Notes: generated by a model from the letters alone, not told the origin. A DNA stretch of 64,000 bases from Celerinatantimonas sp046054165 (GCF_046054165.1 NZ_JBFNXK010000005.1:186001-250000); one strand, 5' to 3'. Positions 55,206 through 64,000 are shown, counted from the stretch's first letter. Numbers and translations: made by a program.

Positions 55206-55574
55206 TGACTACGCCTCAATAAATCATCTAAGAATAGACCGCATGAAATAAAGTCACCATTCGGTGATCATGATGGCCGCTGAGACTTCTCTAAAATGAT
55301 AGTGGCAGCCCGATGAGCTCTCCAGTCCAACATCAAGCGAGCCTCCCAAATACCTTGTTTAGAATATTATATTGTTCTACATTAATATCAATATTGTTGA
55401 ACAATTTAATCAGCGTGATGACAGCTTCATCCAAATACGTGCTCCTAATACCCGGTCACAGAGGCCATTGCCAACGTCGACATGCAGCAACCCCACTGAG
55501 GCGATCACGACCAACTTGTTGAGTTTCATCGAATATGCTTAGATACATCAGATCCAATAAAAGACTATAGAAAC
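55206..55574. promoter_or_regulatory. Divergent control region of pxpA and gntR-type regulator, with candidate operator
   Basis: 369 bp with no gene. It contains a perfect inverted repeat ATTGTT-G-AACAAT at 55393-55405, and another ATTGTT at 55371-55376. FCD-type GntR proteins bind short AT-rich inverted repeats of this general kind (TTGT...ACAA). The position between the two divergent genes suits an operator. Binding is inferred. Confidence 0.55.
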
Positions 55575-56228
55575 ATGCTTGAGAAACCCCAATTAAGCCG
55601 TAGCCAAATTGTCGCTAATGCTATTCGAGATAAAATCATTGACGGTGATTTAAAACCTCAAACTCGGTTATCAGAGGCCAAGTTATGTGAACAATTCGGC
55701 GTGTCTCGCAATACGTTGCGGGAGGGATTTAGGTTATTAACACAGGAGGGAATTTTAGACTATATTCCGAACCGGGGGGTATGGGTCGCTCTTCCTGATG
55801 CCCACAGTATTATGGATATTTATCGACTCCGGAAACTCATTGAAACCGAAGCGATTCGTGAAGCGTACCCTCATCATCCGGCATTACAGGACGCCCAACG
55901 AGCGATTGAATCCGCACACCAAAATCAGCTGGAACAAAACTGGCAGCAAGTTGGAACTGCCAACATTCAATTTCACACCGCGATTGTGCATCTGGCAGAC
56001 AGCCCACGCTTTGACCAAATACACCATAATATCTGTATTGAATTACGGCTTGCTTTTAGCCACTTATCAAATCAGAAAATGCTACACCAACCTTACATTG
56101 ATCAAAACGAACGTATTTTACACCATATAAAACAAGGAAAATTTCAGCAGGCGATTGTACTTTTAGATCATTATTTAGATATGTCTCTGCGAACTATTTT
56201 AGGAGAGTTAGCCCGGTTATCCCAATAA
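55575..56228 (+). CDS. GntR family transcriptional regulator, FCD subfamily
   Basis: A 217-aa regulator. The N-terminal winged helix reads IRDKIIDGDLKPQTRLSEAKLCEQFGVSRNTLREGFRLL in pieces, and the remainder is an all-helical FCD effector domain with the expected metal-binding histidine and aspartate pattern (FHTAIVHLADSPRF, and HHIKQGKFQQAI near the end). FCD regulators usually respond to organic acids or amino-acid derivatives. It is divergent from pxpA, and a candidate operator lies between, so I infer it controls the pxp operon. No RBS as clear as for its neighbours. Confidence 0.9.
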   Translation: MLEKPQLSRSQIVANAIRDKIIDGDLKPQTRLSEAKLCEQFGVSRNTLREGFRLLTQEGILDYIPNRGVWVALPDAHSIMDIYRLRKLIETEAIREAYPHHPALQDAQRAIESAHQNQLEQNWQQVGTANIQFHTAIVHLADSPRFDQIHHNICIELRLAFSHLSNQKMLHQPYIDQNERILHHIKQGKFQQAIVLLDHYLDMSLRTILGELARLSQ

Positions 56229-56381
56229 ACTCCCCCGGGCAAATATTGTTCATCCAAATCCAACTTAGCAGGATCGAGCATAATCGACATAGGAACAGGC
56301 ATATCGAAATTTCCCTTTATTATCGATAATAAATAGACTACTTATTGGTAGTGATCTTAAAACCCACTGGATAGATAATAT

Positions 56382-57431
56382 ATGAAAACTCTAGGATATG
56401 CGGCTCATTCAGCCGACTCAGAATTAGTTCCTTATCATTTTGAACGCCGAGAGCTACGCCCTAATGATGTAGCCATAGAAATCTTATACTGTGGTGTTTG
56501 CCACTCAGATTTACACACCGTCAATGGTGACTGGGGGCCGCAAGCTTATCCACTGATCCCTGGCCATGAAATCGTCGGTAAGGTCCTTTCTGTTGGTCCT
56601 GAAGTGACCAAGTACAAAGTAGGCGATCAGGTTGCTGTCGGCTGTATGGTTGATAGTTGCCAAGAATGCGATCAATGTGAAAAAGGCGAAGAGCAGTTTT
56701 GCCGTCATGGTATGACACCAACTTATGGTGCACCGGATCGTGTGACAGGCGCCATTACTCAAGGTGGATACTCTAAGCATATCGTTGTCCGTGAAGAATT
56801 CGTACTCAGTATCCCTGAAAATATGGATATCTCACGTACCGCTCCTATTTTATGTGCCGGTATTACAACCTTCTCACCTCTTCGGACTTGGAATGTAGGC
56901 CCGGGTTCTCGGGTGGGCGTCATTGGTCTGGGTGGTCTGGGCCATATGGCCGTTAAACTGGCCGTAGCAATGGGCGCAGAAGTCACCGTCATCAGCCGCT
57001 CCAAAAATAAAGAAGCTCAGGCTAAAGAGATGGGTGCCAAAGGTATTCTGGCCTCTACTGATACAGATGCTATGCAGGCCGCTGCTTTTTCATTCGATCT
57101 AATCATCGATACAGCCCCTGTCAAACATAATCTGGACTTGTATACACCGCTACTAGAAGTCGACGGTTCATTGGTTATCGTTGGCCAAGTTGGTCCCATG
57201 GAAGAACAAATGACGATTCCATTAGTGATGGGACGCCGCCGCGTGGCAGGTTCATTAATTGGTGGTATTGCTGAAACACAGGAAGTACTCGAATTCTGTG
57301 CTGAGCACGATATCTACCCTGAATGTGAAATGATCCGTATCGATCAAATCAACGATGCATTTGAACGTCTCAGCACAGGCGATCTTGCTCACCGCTTCGT
57401 GATCGATATGTCTTCTTTAAGTGCTGAATAA
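56382..57431 (+). CDS. Zinc-dependent alcohol dehydrogenase, YahK/cinnamyl alcohol dehydrogenase type
   Basis: A 349-aa medium-chain dehydrogenase. Catalytic zinc site: CGVCHSDLH near residue 40 and GHEIVGKV; structural zinc site with four cysteines in CQECDQCEKGEEQFC. The NAD(P)-binding motif is GVIGLGGLGHMAVKLA. The sequence is close to E. coli YahK (349 aa), an NADPH-linked aldehyde reductase of broad range. The SRSKNK after the beta-alpha-beta unit suits NADPH. It lies on its own, with a strong terminator after it. Confidence 0.93.
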   Translation: MKTLGYAAHSADSELVPYHFERRELRPNDVAIEILYCGVCHSDLHTVNGDWGPQAYPLIPGHEIVGKVLSVGPEVTKYKVGDQVAVGCMVDSCQECDQCEKGEEQFCRHGMTPTYGAPDRVTGAITQGGYSKHIVVREEFVLSIPENMDISRTAPILCAGITTFSPLRTWNVGPGSRVGVIGLGGLGHMAVKLAVAMGAEVTVISRSKNKEAQAKEMGAKGILASTDTDAMQAAAFSFDLIIDTAPVKHNLDLYTPLLEVDGSLVIVGQVGPMEEQMTIPLVMGRRRVAGSLIGGIAETQEVLEFCAEHDIYPECEMIRIDQINDAFERLSTGDLAHRFVIDMSSLSAE

Positions 57432-57450
57432 AAATACTTTATAAAGGAAA

Positions 57451-57484
57451 GAATGGCAGTTGTATAAACAACTGCCATTCTTTA
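57451..57484 (+). terminator. Rho-independent terminator after the alcohol dehydrogenase gene
   Basis: 13-bp perfect stem GAATGGCAGTTGT / ACAACTGCCATTC with a 4-base loop (57451-57480), followed by TTTAAT on the plus strand. The run of Ts is short but the stem is very stable. Confidence 0.82.
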
Positions 57485-57607
57485 ATAATCAAACCTCTGC
57501 TTATCCGTTCCGTTTCATTAATACTTTAATTAACTATAAATAATGTAATACATTTTCATAAATATATATTAGAAACGTCCCCATATATAACTAGAAGAAA
57601 CCAATAA

Positions 57608-58126
57608 CTAAGCAGCAGACATTTGTAATAATACTAAACGTTGGTTCTGAGTAGATTTACGGTGTAAAGATTTAATCATATGTGAATATATAATTTCATC
57701 TTGTAACGGTATTTTAGATATACTCTCAGATATAAAGCTATACCCTAAATGCCGATAAAAAGGCACTGCATTCAAAGTAACTCGTAATTCAATTTCAATT
57801 TTCCCTTGGCTTATAAGTAAATTTTCCTGATGCTGTAATAACATTTTCCCAATACCAGATCCCATATATCGCGGCTCAATATAGATCCCATTAAGATATT
57901 CTGATTGACTGTTATAGCAACTGATTCCAACAGGTTCTTGATCCTCTACTGCAATATAGACATACTGTTCAACCAGATGCTCGAACATGATCGGTCTTAC
58001 CGGCTGGGTCCATTGTCGAATTATTTTTGGGGAATAAGTACCAAGACAATGGCCTAGGATAGCACGATGATAAATACCCTGAACTAGTTGTGAGTCTGCT
58101 TGTGTCGCCTTTCGGATCGAAATCAT
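57608..58126 (-). CDS. GNAT family N-acetyltransferase
   Basis: A 172-aa GNAT protein. The acetyl-CoA binding motif is seen as YIEPRYMGSGIGKMLLQHQE, with the preceding strand VAVEDQEPVGISCYN and a late YRHLGYSF. Substrate unknown. I start at the ATG at 58126 with AGGGA eight to nine bases before it; a TTG two codons upstream is possible. AT-rich coding, no operon partners; probably accessory. Confidence 0.85.
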   Translation of the reverse strand: MISIRKATQADSQLVQGIYHRAILGHCLGTYSPKIIRQWTQPVRPIMFEHLVEQYVYIAVEDQEPVGISCYNSQSEYLNGIYIEPRYMGSGIGKMLLQHQENLLISQGKIEIELRVTLNAVPFYRHLGYSFISESISKIPLQDEIIYSHMIKSLHRKSTQNQRLVLLQMSAA

Positions 58127-58180
58127 GATCAATTTCCCTTTATCATTTAAATAAAAATGAATTACGAGATATTGCTTTAT

Positions 58181-58395
58181 ATTAGAGGCTGTTGATCTTT
58201 GCTGACGTATTTTTAACCTGACTATTCATGATCACTTATCAGTCCTCCAATAAGATCAATCCAAAAAATCTACACGTTTTATAATGATAAGATTCTTGTG
58301 TATCATTTATTTATTTGAATAGAACCTGCATTTAAATACTCCATCATTTTTAACCCGGAAAATATCAGCCACCAAAGATCAACAACCTGTAATAC
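58181..58395. mobile_element. Probable MITE: about 200-bp non-coding unit with terminal inverted repeats
   Basis: The left end, AGGCTGTTGATCTTTGCTGAC (58186-58206), and the right end, read on the other strand, AGGTTGTTGATCTTTGGTGGC, match at 18 of 21 positions. The match goes on outward with TATTA on both sides. The interior of about 150 bp codes for nothing. This is the build of a miniature inverted-repeat element derived from an insertion sequence whose ends begin near GAGGCTGTTGATC. No second copy was noticed in the window, and the exact ends and target duplication are unclear. Confidence 0.55.
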
Positions 58396-58565
58396 TAAAA
58401 AGACAATAAATGTAACTGAAGAGCAATACGGCTATCAGAAACGGCCTGTAACTAGATTGCGTTCCCGATACCTGTTCCAAAGTAAAATAAATTGACTTTT
58501 TACACAATAATGCAAAAGGGTTAATAATCTTAGCTTCAAGACTGAAAGATAAAGAGAAAAGAAGA

Positions 58566-58582
58566 GGGCCAGAATCTGGCCC
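58566..58582 (-). terminator. Rho-independent terminator after asmA
   Basis: 7-bp stem GGGCCAG / CTGGCCC with an AAT loop. On the minus strand it is followed by a pyrimidine-rich TCTTCTTTTCTC tract. Ten bases beyond the asmA stop codon. Confidence 0.78.
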
Positions 58583-58591
58583 ATAGTGTGG

Positions 58592-60154
58592 TTATTGCAA
58601 AGTTATCTGAGGCAACTCACAATTAGCCTGAAATGAGAAAATTCGATTTGGTTTGCCCTGAGAATGAAGAACCAATTGAGGAACTTGATCATAATTCCAG
58701 CTCCCCTGCCCCAAATACTGAGTTCCACCCGGTAACTGAACGGAAAAACTATCCGCACTGACTGATTGGGGATCTAATTGCAATCGGGCTGCTAATTGTT
58801 CCAGATTATTCCCCGCCATAGAGGGGTCATTCCATAAAAGATGACTCAAATTAATCTGAATACGACCTTTCAACCCACTGAATGATTCCACTGGCGTCTG
58901 AACTGAAAACTGCGAACTAAGCCGCAATGTTCCTGAAAAGGGTGCCGGTTTCTGGCATAAGTCTCGAAATAAAAGCTGACTATTAACACCGGCTAAATCA
59001 AGATTTAAATCAAATTTCGGATGAACCTGATCCAACTGCAAACTAGTATTAGCCGTCAGATTTCCATCATAAAAATCAGCGGTCACCTGTTGCACCGATA
59101 ATAATCCTTTCTCCAAGGTTACCGAGCCTAAAAAGTTTCCCAACACCAAAGGCCCCAAATGCAAAGCATCGGCTTTAACTTGACCGTTAGCCTCGATCTT
59201 ACTAAATAGTTTGTCCTGATAACTGGCAAGTTCATTCAATAGAAACTGAGCAGCAGGTAACTGCAACTGACCGGCAGATAAATTAAAATCAATTGAAACA
59301 GGCTGTTTGGTCATATCAACATTAACTTCACCACTCACGGGGGACTGCCCATTAATAGCTAATGATAGTGGCCGAACATTTAAAGTTAAGGTACGTGTAT
59401 TTAACGTTCCCCCTCCACTAATAGTCGCTTGTTGAATTTCCTTAGCTAATTCTCCCGAAAACTCAAAATGCTGCTGATAATCGGTAAGAACCCAAAGAGT
59501 CCAATCTTGATCAATGCGCAAATCACCTTTTGCATTACTAGTAAATTGCTTATGCCCATTATCATAAGCATAATCCAATTCAAAATGATGCGATTGAGTG
59601 GTAGAAATACCATCAATTTCTGCATTCAAGGGGTATATTTTAACAGCTCGACCTTTCATCTGGTCGTCAATATCAATCCGAGCATCACTGATTTTTACCC
59701 CCTGAGCACTGATTTTCCAATTTGAGTGGAATTGAATATCTTGCCCTGAAGCTCGTCGGACATCATCAAGTAATGACTGAAGATTATTCTGGCCATCTTT
59801 ACGCCGCATCCAATGTAACTGCACCGATGATAATTTTATTTCCCCGAGCTCTAAGTGGTGATTAAATAATCCCCACGGCGATACGGCGACGGCCATTTGT
59901 CCAATCGATAATAAATTACCCTGACGGTAATCAGGATCATCTTTAAGTTTTAAAGAACGAGCTGACAACGATAATTCCGGCCAAAATTGCCATTGAACAT
60001 TACCATCAATCGTCAGGTCTCGACCGGTTTTAGCTTTTATTTCTGCTTCCAGCACCGGTTTTAAGTCCTTTGAACTCATAGTCAGAGTAAAACTTAGTAT
60101 TGCCGCGATGAATACGACAATTAAAATGATGATGATCCAAATTATTTTGCGCAT
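58592..60154 (-). CDS. asmA: AsmA family protein
   Basis: A 520-aa inner-membrane-anchored protein with a large periplasmic part. Residues 1-27 are a membrane helix (IIWIIIILIVVFIAAILSF), followed by the AsmA-type opening KTGRDLTIDGNVQWQFWPEL and repeated beta-rich units, ending in the conserved C-terminal AsmA domain (GLKGRIQINLSHL). AsmA-like proteins are thought to bridge the envelope and help phospholipid transport to the outer membrane. Shorter than E. coli AsmA (617 aa). It is downstream of dcd and udk, as in E. coli, so probably in their transcript. Confidence 0.9.
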   Translation of the reverse strand: MRKIIWIIIILIVVFIAAILSFTLTMSSKDLKPVLEAEIKAKTGRDLTIDGNVQWQFWPELSLSARSLKLKDDPDYRQGNLLSIGQMAVAVSPWGLFNHHLELGEIKLSSVQLHWMRRKDGQNNLQSLLDDVRRASGQDIQFHSNWKISAQGVKISDARIDIDDQMKGRAVKIYPLNAEIDGISTTQSHHFELDYAYDNGHKQFTSNAKGDLRIDQDWTLWVLTDYQQHFEFSGELAKEIQQATISGGGTLNTRTLTLNVRPLSLAINGQSPVSGEVNVDMTKQPVSIDFNLSAGQLQLPAAQFLLNELASYQDKLFSKIEANGQVKADALHLGPLVLGNFLGSVTLEKGLLSVQQVTADFYDGNLTANTSLQLDQVHPKFDLNLDLAGVNSQLLFRDLCQKPAPFSGTLRLSSQFSVQTPVESFSGLKGRIQINLSHLLWNDPSMAGNNLEQLAARLQLDPQSVSADSFSVQLPGGTQYLGQGSWNYDQVPQLVLHSQGKPNRIFSFQANCELPQITLQ

Positions 60155-60164
60155 AAGTTAAGCT

Positions 60165-60758
60165 TTATAATTCCCGTTTGTCTTCATCAATACGGCTCGC
60201 CACGGCACCCTGCTGATTTTTATATTTGGCATCCACTCGTTTATTGTAAGGTCGAGCTGAATGTCCGGACAGCGTTTCAAAATTAAGTGCGCCAATTGCC
60301 ATTTTGGGACGCAATGCCAAAGGTAACTTACCCGAATTATAAAATTCCAGCACAATTTTGCCGGACCAGCCCGGATCAATCCGATGTGCAGTCACATGAA
60401 CCATTAATCCGAGTCGTGCCAAAGAGGAACGACCATCCAACCAACCGACTAAATTATCGGGTAATGTCACTGATTCATAAGTTGCCGCTAAAGCTAATTC
60501 CCCAGGATGAAGAAAGAATGCATCACCATCGCCAATATAAATTTCATCACTCATCACTTTATGCAGCTGTTCTGTAACTTCAGCTTTTGGCCCACTCAAA
60601 TCAATATATGGGGCCGTATGATCATTAAAGACTCGAAACTCATGACCCAAACGGATATCAACGGTAACTCCGCTAATCATCCCCGGCGTTGGAGCAGGCT
60701 CAATAACAATCAACCCCTCAGCCATATAACGCTCAATATCCACATCACATAAGCGCAT
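60165..60758 (-). CDS. dcd: dCTP deaminase
   Basis: A 197-aa enzyme that deaminates dCTP to dUTP, the main route to dTTP in gammaproteobacteria. The trimer-type motifs are clear: FFLHPGELALAATYE, WLDGRSSLARLGLMVHVTAHRIDPGW with the catalytic glutamate later in IVLEFYNSG, and SGHSARPYNKR. E. coli Dcd is 193 aa. The start codon shares a base with the udk stop (TAATG), so the two are translationally coupled. Confidence 0.97.
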   Translation of the reverse strand: MRLCDVDIERYMAEGLIVIEPAPTPGMISGVTVDIRLGHEFRVFNDHTAPYIDLSGPKAEVTEQLHKVMSDEIYIGDGDAFFLHPGELALAATYESVTLPDNLVGWLDGRSSLARLGLMVHVTAHRIDPGWSGKIVLEFYNSGKLPLALRPKMAIGALNFETLSGHSARPYNKRVDAKYKNQQGAVASRIDEDKREL

Positions 60759-61414
60759 TAACGCATCTCCCCTGAATTAGCTAATAAGTGGCGAATCCTA
60801 GTTTTTATAATCTCGATCGCAATACGGTTCTTACCTCCCCGAGGGATGATAACGTCTGCATATTCTTTGGAGGGTTCAATAAACTGCTTAAACATCGGGC
60901 GAACCGTCAGATGATACTGAGCTAAAACAGATTCCAGTGAACGTCCTCGTTCTCGTACATCACGTTCCACCCGACGAGCTAAGCAAATATCCAAAGGGGT
61001 ATCCATAAAAATACTCGCATCGATTTGCTCTCGAATGGCTTCATCCGTCAACAATAGAATACCTTCTAAAATAATCACTTTAGTTGGTTTTCGAATGATG
61101 GTTTCCGGCAGCCGAGTATGTTCTTTATATGAATATTGAGGAAGGTTGATACACTGCCCAGCCTTCAATTGTTTGAGATGCTCCACCAACAATGCGTGAT
61201 CCATTGATTTAGGATGATCATAATTGGTTCTGACACGTTCAGCCATTGTCATATGTGACTGGTCTTTATAATAACTGTCTTCAGCAATCACGCTGATACA
61301 ATCGGCTCCAAGTTCATCACTAACTTCCTGATAAACGCTTTTCGCAAACAGGCTTTTACCTGACGCTGAGGCGCCGGCAATCCCGATCACCACACAATGA
61401 GAAGATTTCATCAT
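60758..61414 (-). CDS. udk: Uridine kinase
   Basis: A 218-aa cytosolic kinase that makes UMP and CMP from uridine and cytidine. P-loop GIAGASASGKSLFAKS near residue 12, EDSYYKDQ, NYDHPKSMDHALL, and FMDTPLDICLARRVERDVRERGR are all characteristic. E. coli Udk is 213 aa. Overlaps dcd by one base. First gene of udk-dcd-asmA here, the same order as in E. coli. Confidence 0.96.
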   Translation of the reverse strand: MMKSSHCVVIGIAGASASGKSLFAKSVYQEVSDELGADCISVIAEDSYYKDQSHMTMAERVRTNYDHPKSMDHALLVEHLKQLKAGQCINLPQYSYKEHTRLPETIIRKPTKVIILEGILLLTDEAIREQIDASIFMDTPLDICLARRVERDVRERGRSLESVLAQYHLTVRPMFKQFIEPSKEYADVIIPRGGKNRIAIEIIKTRIRHLLANSGEMR

Positions 61415-61459
61415 ATTATTTTTATATTGTTTGAGTTACATTTTATTGCATACAGCAAA

Positions 61460-61490
61460 GCCCCGCACGTATCTAAACGCACGGGGCCTT
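61460..61490 (-). terminator. Hairpin between mrp and udk, probable terminator
   Basis: Interrupted stem GCCCCGcaCGT / ACGcaCGGGGC with an AT-rich loop. On the minus strand it is followed by TTTG, so the T-tract is weak. 15 nt beyond the mrp stop codon. Confidence 0.6.
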
Positions 61491-61505
61491 TACAAATCAA
61501 CCGAA

Positions 61506-62519
61506 TTACACAACTTGAATATCGATCGCTTCAGCTCTAGCAGTCGATGAAAAATACAGTCGTGTTACGAGTTGTTCAGCCAAATCCTGATAAAGCGCAG
61601 CACAATCATTCGCCAGATCCTGTAAATTATCGCCAACTTCATTGCACTGGTTTACTTGTGGATCAAACGGTAATTGTCCTAATAATGGCAGCTGTGTTGC
61701 AGAACTCAACAAACTTGCGCCATGCTCACCAAAAAGGTGATGTGATTTACCGCAGTCCGGGCACGTATAATAACTCATATTCTCGATAATTCCGAGTACC
61801 GGAACATCAACCTGTTCAAACATAGAGATACCTTTACGCGCATCCCGAACGGCTAACGATTGTGGTGTTGTTACCACAACAGACGCCGTCACTGGCATCT
61901 GTTGGGCTAAGGTCAACTGAATATCACCAGTGCCCGGAGGCATATCGATAAACAAGTAGTCCAAATCCGGCCAATTTGTTTCCTGCAATAATTGCATTAA
62001 TGCTTTACTGGCCATCGGTCCCCGCCAAATGGCGGCCTGCTCAGGCGGTTGCAAAAAACCGATACTATTGGCATAAACACCATGAGCTTTTAGCGGCTCC
62101 ATTGTTTTACCATCTAAAGAACTCGGTTGAGCCCCTTCAAGGCCGAGTAACAACGGAATAGATGGACCATAAATATCGGCATCGAGGATCCCGACCTTAA
62201 CCCCCATTGTGGCTAATGCCGTAGCGATATTGACCGTAACAGACGATTTACCAACGCCCCCTTTAGCCGATGTAATAGCAATAATATTTTTAACCCCAGG
62301 AATAGGATTACCGGATTTCCCAGTCACTGAACGCGCACTCACTTGCGGTTGATATTCCAACTCAGGCAACCACTGAGAAAGTTGCGAAGCAACATTCAAA
62401 CAGGCAAAAGGCGGCTGAAATTGCCAAGATAACCCTGTGGAAGATTTTTTCAGCCATCCGGAATCACCGATATTAACCGCCCAATATTTAGGCGTCATTT
62501 CAAATATCTTATTTTCCAT
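61506..62519 (-). CDS. mrp: Iron-sulfur cluster carrier protein Mrp/ApbC
   Basis: A 337-aa P-loop ATPase that delivers iron-sulfur clusters. The deviant Walker A is IAITSAKGGVGKSSVTVNIA, followed by LDADIYGPSIP, MPPGTGDIQLTLAQQ and the cluster-binding CPDC pair in MSYYTCPDCGKSHHLFG. The N-terminal MIP18-like part is shorter by roughly 30 residues than in E. coli Mrp (369 aa) but its LSWQFQPPF strand still aligns. The start at 62519 is chosen for the GAG before it; ATG 62564 or GTG 62567 would lengthen it by 15-16 residues without an RBS. Divergent from metG, as in E. coli. Confidence 0.93.
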   Translation of the reverse strand: MENKIFEMTPKYWAVNIGDSGWLKKSSTGLSWQFQPPFACLNVASQLSQWLPELEYQPQVSARSVTGKSGNPIPGVKNIIAITSAKGGVGKSSVTVNIATALATMGVKVGILDADIYGPSIPLLLGLEGAQPSSLDGKTMEPLKAHGVYANSIGFLQPPEQAAIWRGPMASKALMQLLQETNWPDLDYLFIDMPPGTGDIQLTLAQQMPVTASVVVTTPQSLAVRDARKGISMFEQVDVPVLGIIENMSYYTCPDCGKSHHLFGEHGASLLSSATQLPLLGQLPFDPQVNQCNEVGDNLQDLANDCAALYQDLAEQLVTRLYFSSTARAEAIDIQVV

Positions 62520-62666
62520 TCTATTACTCAATTTCCATAGCTTGAATGTATTATACCCATTCATCACAATCAGGCGATGCCATCGCTAGGAAAAATTGCG
62601 CTGATCGGGTAGGATGACAAACATTAAATCATAGAATCACCTAATTTATTAAGCATTAGAATCAGT

Positions 62667-64000
62667 ATGACAACAACACAACGAAAAATTCTGGTGACTA
62701 GCGCCCTGCCTTATGCCAATGGGGCGATTCATTTAGGTCACTTACTTGAGCATATCCAAACTGACATCTGGGTTCGTTTTCAGCGCCTGCGAGGCAACGA
62801 ATGCTACCACATCTGTGCCGATGACGCGCACGGAACCCCGATTATGCTAAAAGCACAACAACTAGGGTTGAAGCCCGAAGCCATGATCGAACAAGTCCGG
62901 GCCCAGCATATGGCGGATTTTTCCGGTTTCCAGATTGGTTTTGATAACTACTATTCGACTCACAGTGATGAAAACCGCGAGTATTCTCAACACATTTATC
63001 GCATGTTACGCGATAATGGATATATTCAATCTCGCACGATTTCACAACTTTATGATCCTGAAAAAGAGATGTTTTTACCGGATCGATTTGTCAAAGGGAC
63101 CTGCCCTAATTGCGGTTCTGACGACCAGTATGGCGATAACTGCGACAGCTGCGGCGCAACATACAGCCCCATAGAGCTCAAAAATCCACGCTCCGTTGTA
63201 TCCGGTGCCACGCCAGTTATGCGTGATTCAGAACACTATTTTTTCGATTTACCAGCCTTTGAGCAGATGCTAAAAGCATGGATTGATTCTGGAGCGCTTC
63301 AATCCGGGGTGGCCAATAAATTACATGAATGGTTTGAACAGGGCCTGCAGCAATGGGACATCAGCCGAGATGCACCTTACTTTGGTTTTGAAATCCCCGA
63401 CGCACCCGGTAAATATTTTTATGTATGGCTGGATGCACCTATTGGTTATATGGGATCGTTTAAAAACTACTGCGACAGTCACAATGTCGATTTTGATGCA
63501 TTCTGGAATAAAGATTCAACCGCTGAAGTGTATCACTTCATTGGCAAAGATATTGTTTACTTCCACGGATTATTCTGGCCAGCGATGTTAGATGGTGCCG
63601 GTTATCGGAAACCCACCAATTTATTCGTACACGGTTATGTCACCGTAAATGGCGAAAAAATGTCCAAATCAAAAGGGACATTTATTCAAGCCAGTACCTA
63701 TCTTAAACATCTCAATCCAAGTTATCTGCGTTACTATTACGCGGCTAAACTTAATAATCGCATCGATGACCTTGATCTGAATCTGGAAGATTTCGCACAG
63801 CGTGTAAACTCTGATTTGATTGGTAAAGTCATTAATATTGCCAGCCGTACCGCAGGTTTCATCCATAAACGTTTTGATGGCAAATTATCCTCGGACGTCA
63901 TTGCTCCTGAATTACTCGCAAGTTTTGTAGAAAATCAGCATTCAATCGCTGAGCTTTTTGAACAACGTGAGTTCGGTAAAGCGATCCGCGAAATTATGGC
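62667..64000 (+). CDS. metG: Methionyl-tRNA synthetase, N-terminal part (3' end outside window)
   Basis: The frame is open from ATG at 62667 to the right edge, giving 444 residues of a protein usually of about 680. It starts MTTTQRKILVTSALPYANGA and continues into HLGHLLEH, the HIGH motif. Zinc-binding cysteines are seen in CPNCG and CDSCG, as in the MetG1 class. LDAPIGYMGSFK, and the KMSKS loop EKMSKSKGTF near residue 333, complete the class I synthetase core. It charges tRNA-Met. Divergent from mrp with a 147-bp gap. The RBS is weak (no GGAG-like run). Confidence 0.97.
   Translation, partial: MTTTQRKILVTSALPYANGAIHLGHLLEHIQTDIWVRFQRLRGNECYHICADDAHGTPIMLKAQQLGLKPEAMIEQVRAQHMADFSGFQIGFDNYYSTHSDENREYSQHIYRMLRDNGYIQSRTISQLYDPEKEMFLPDRFVKGTCPNCGSDDQYGDNCDSCGATYSPIELKNPRSVVSGATPVMRDSEHYFFDLPAFEQMLKAWIDSGALQSGVANKLHEWFEQGLQQWDISRDAPYFGFEIPDAPGKYFYVWLDAPIGYMGSFKNYCDSHNVDFDAFWNKDSTAEVYHFIGKDIVYFHGLFWPAMLDGAGYRKPTNLFVHGYVTVNGEKMSKSKGTFIQASTYLKHLNPSYLRYYYAAKLNNRIDDLDLNLEDFAQRVNSDLIGKVINIASRTAGFIHKRFDGKLSSDVIAPELLASFVENQHSIAELFEQREFGKAIREIM

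Larger units (their letters stand above)
58127..58591. other. Intergenic region upstream of the GNAT gene, holds a probable MITE
   Basis: 465 bp with no coding sequence. It carries inverted repeats about 200 bp apart (see the separate entry) and the asmA terminator at its right end. The rest is AT-rich without recognised sites. Confidence 0.5.

Overview
The window is a moderately AT-rich, gene-dense stretch of a gammaproteobacterial chromosome. Gene content and order are those of the Vibrio/Aeromonas/Enterobacterales side of the class: pyrD-zapC, a giant NAD-glutamate dehydrogenase with DUF2835 and pepN, grxD/sodB, yohJ-yohK-cdd, aaeXAB, asmA-dcd-udk and mrp/metG divergently transcribed. An aquatic, plant-associated gammaproteobacterium such as Celerinatantimonas or a relative is my guess from a tannase/feruloyl-esterase homologue, a sugar porin and aromatic-acid efflux genes. 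No rRNA, tRNA, complete IS element, prophage or CRISPR array was found.

Layout. 1-790: 3' end of a MATE exporter. 1.4-6.1 kb: a BMP-type ABC importer operon (ATPase, two permeases, binding protein). 6.2-11.2 kb: accessory block with a secreted tannase-family esterase, a LysR regulator and a divergent LamB-type porin. 11.3-32 kb: mostly minus-strand housekeeping genes (zapC, pyrD, gdhB, DUF2835, pepN, an NSS transporter, dacB, deaD, grxD, a SelW-like gene, hrpA, a CBS protein), with sodB on the plus strand. 32.3-43.5 kb: plus-strand sbcB, yohJK-cdd, aaeXAB, purT, an unrecognised 450-aa protein and a DUF1853 gene, with a NIF3/YbgI gene on the minus strand. 43.5-50.9 kb: fbp, ggt, a secreted protein of unknown function, yegD, a 56-aa membrane protein and LexA-controlled sulA. 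51.0-56.2 kb: pxpA, a pxpB-pxpC fusion and a biotin carboxylase/biotin carrier fusion, with a divergent GntR regulator. 56.4-64.0 kb: alcohol dehydrogenase, GNAT, a probable 200-bp MITE, asmA, dcd, udk, mrp and the start of metG.

How genes work together. Pyrimidine and nucleoside metabolism recurs (pyrD, cdd with yohJK, dcd, udk, possibly the BMP importer). The most interesting unit is the pxp operon: KipI/KipA-type domains are homologous to the carboxyltransferase part of urea carboxylase, and here they sit beside a biotin carboxylase fused to a biotin carrier, so the operon holds all the parts of a split urea-carboxylase-like enzyme plus a LamB/YcsF hydrolase. The periplasmic gamma-glutamyltransferase 6 kb away could feed the same pathway. 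Other points: a consensus FNR site between grxD and sodB, an orphan terminator before sbcB that may end a small RNA, two overlapping LexA boxes before sulA, and a GC-rich structured leader-like block before the ABC operon.
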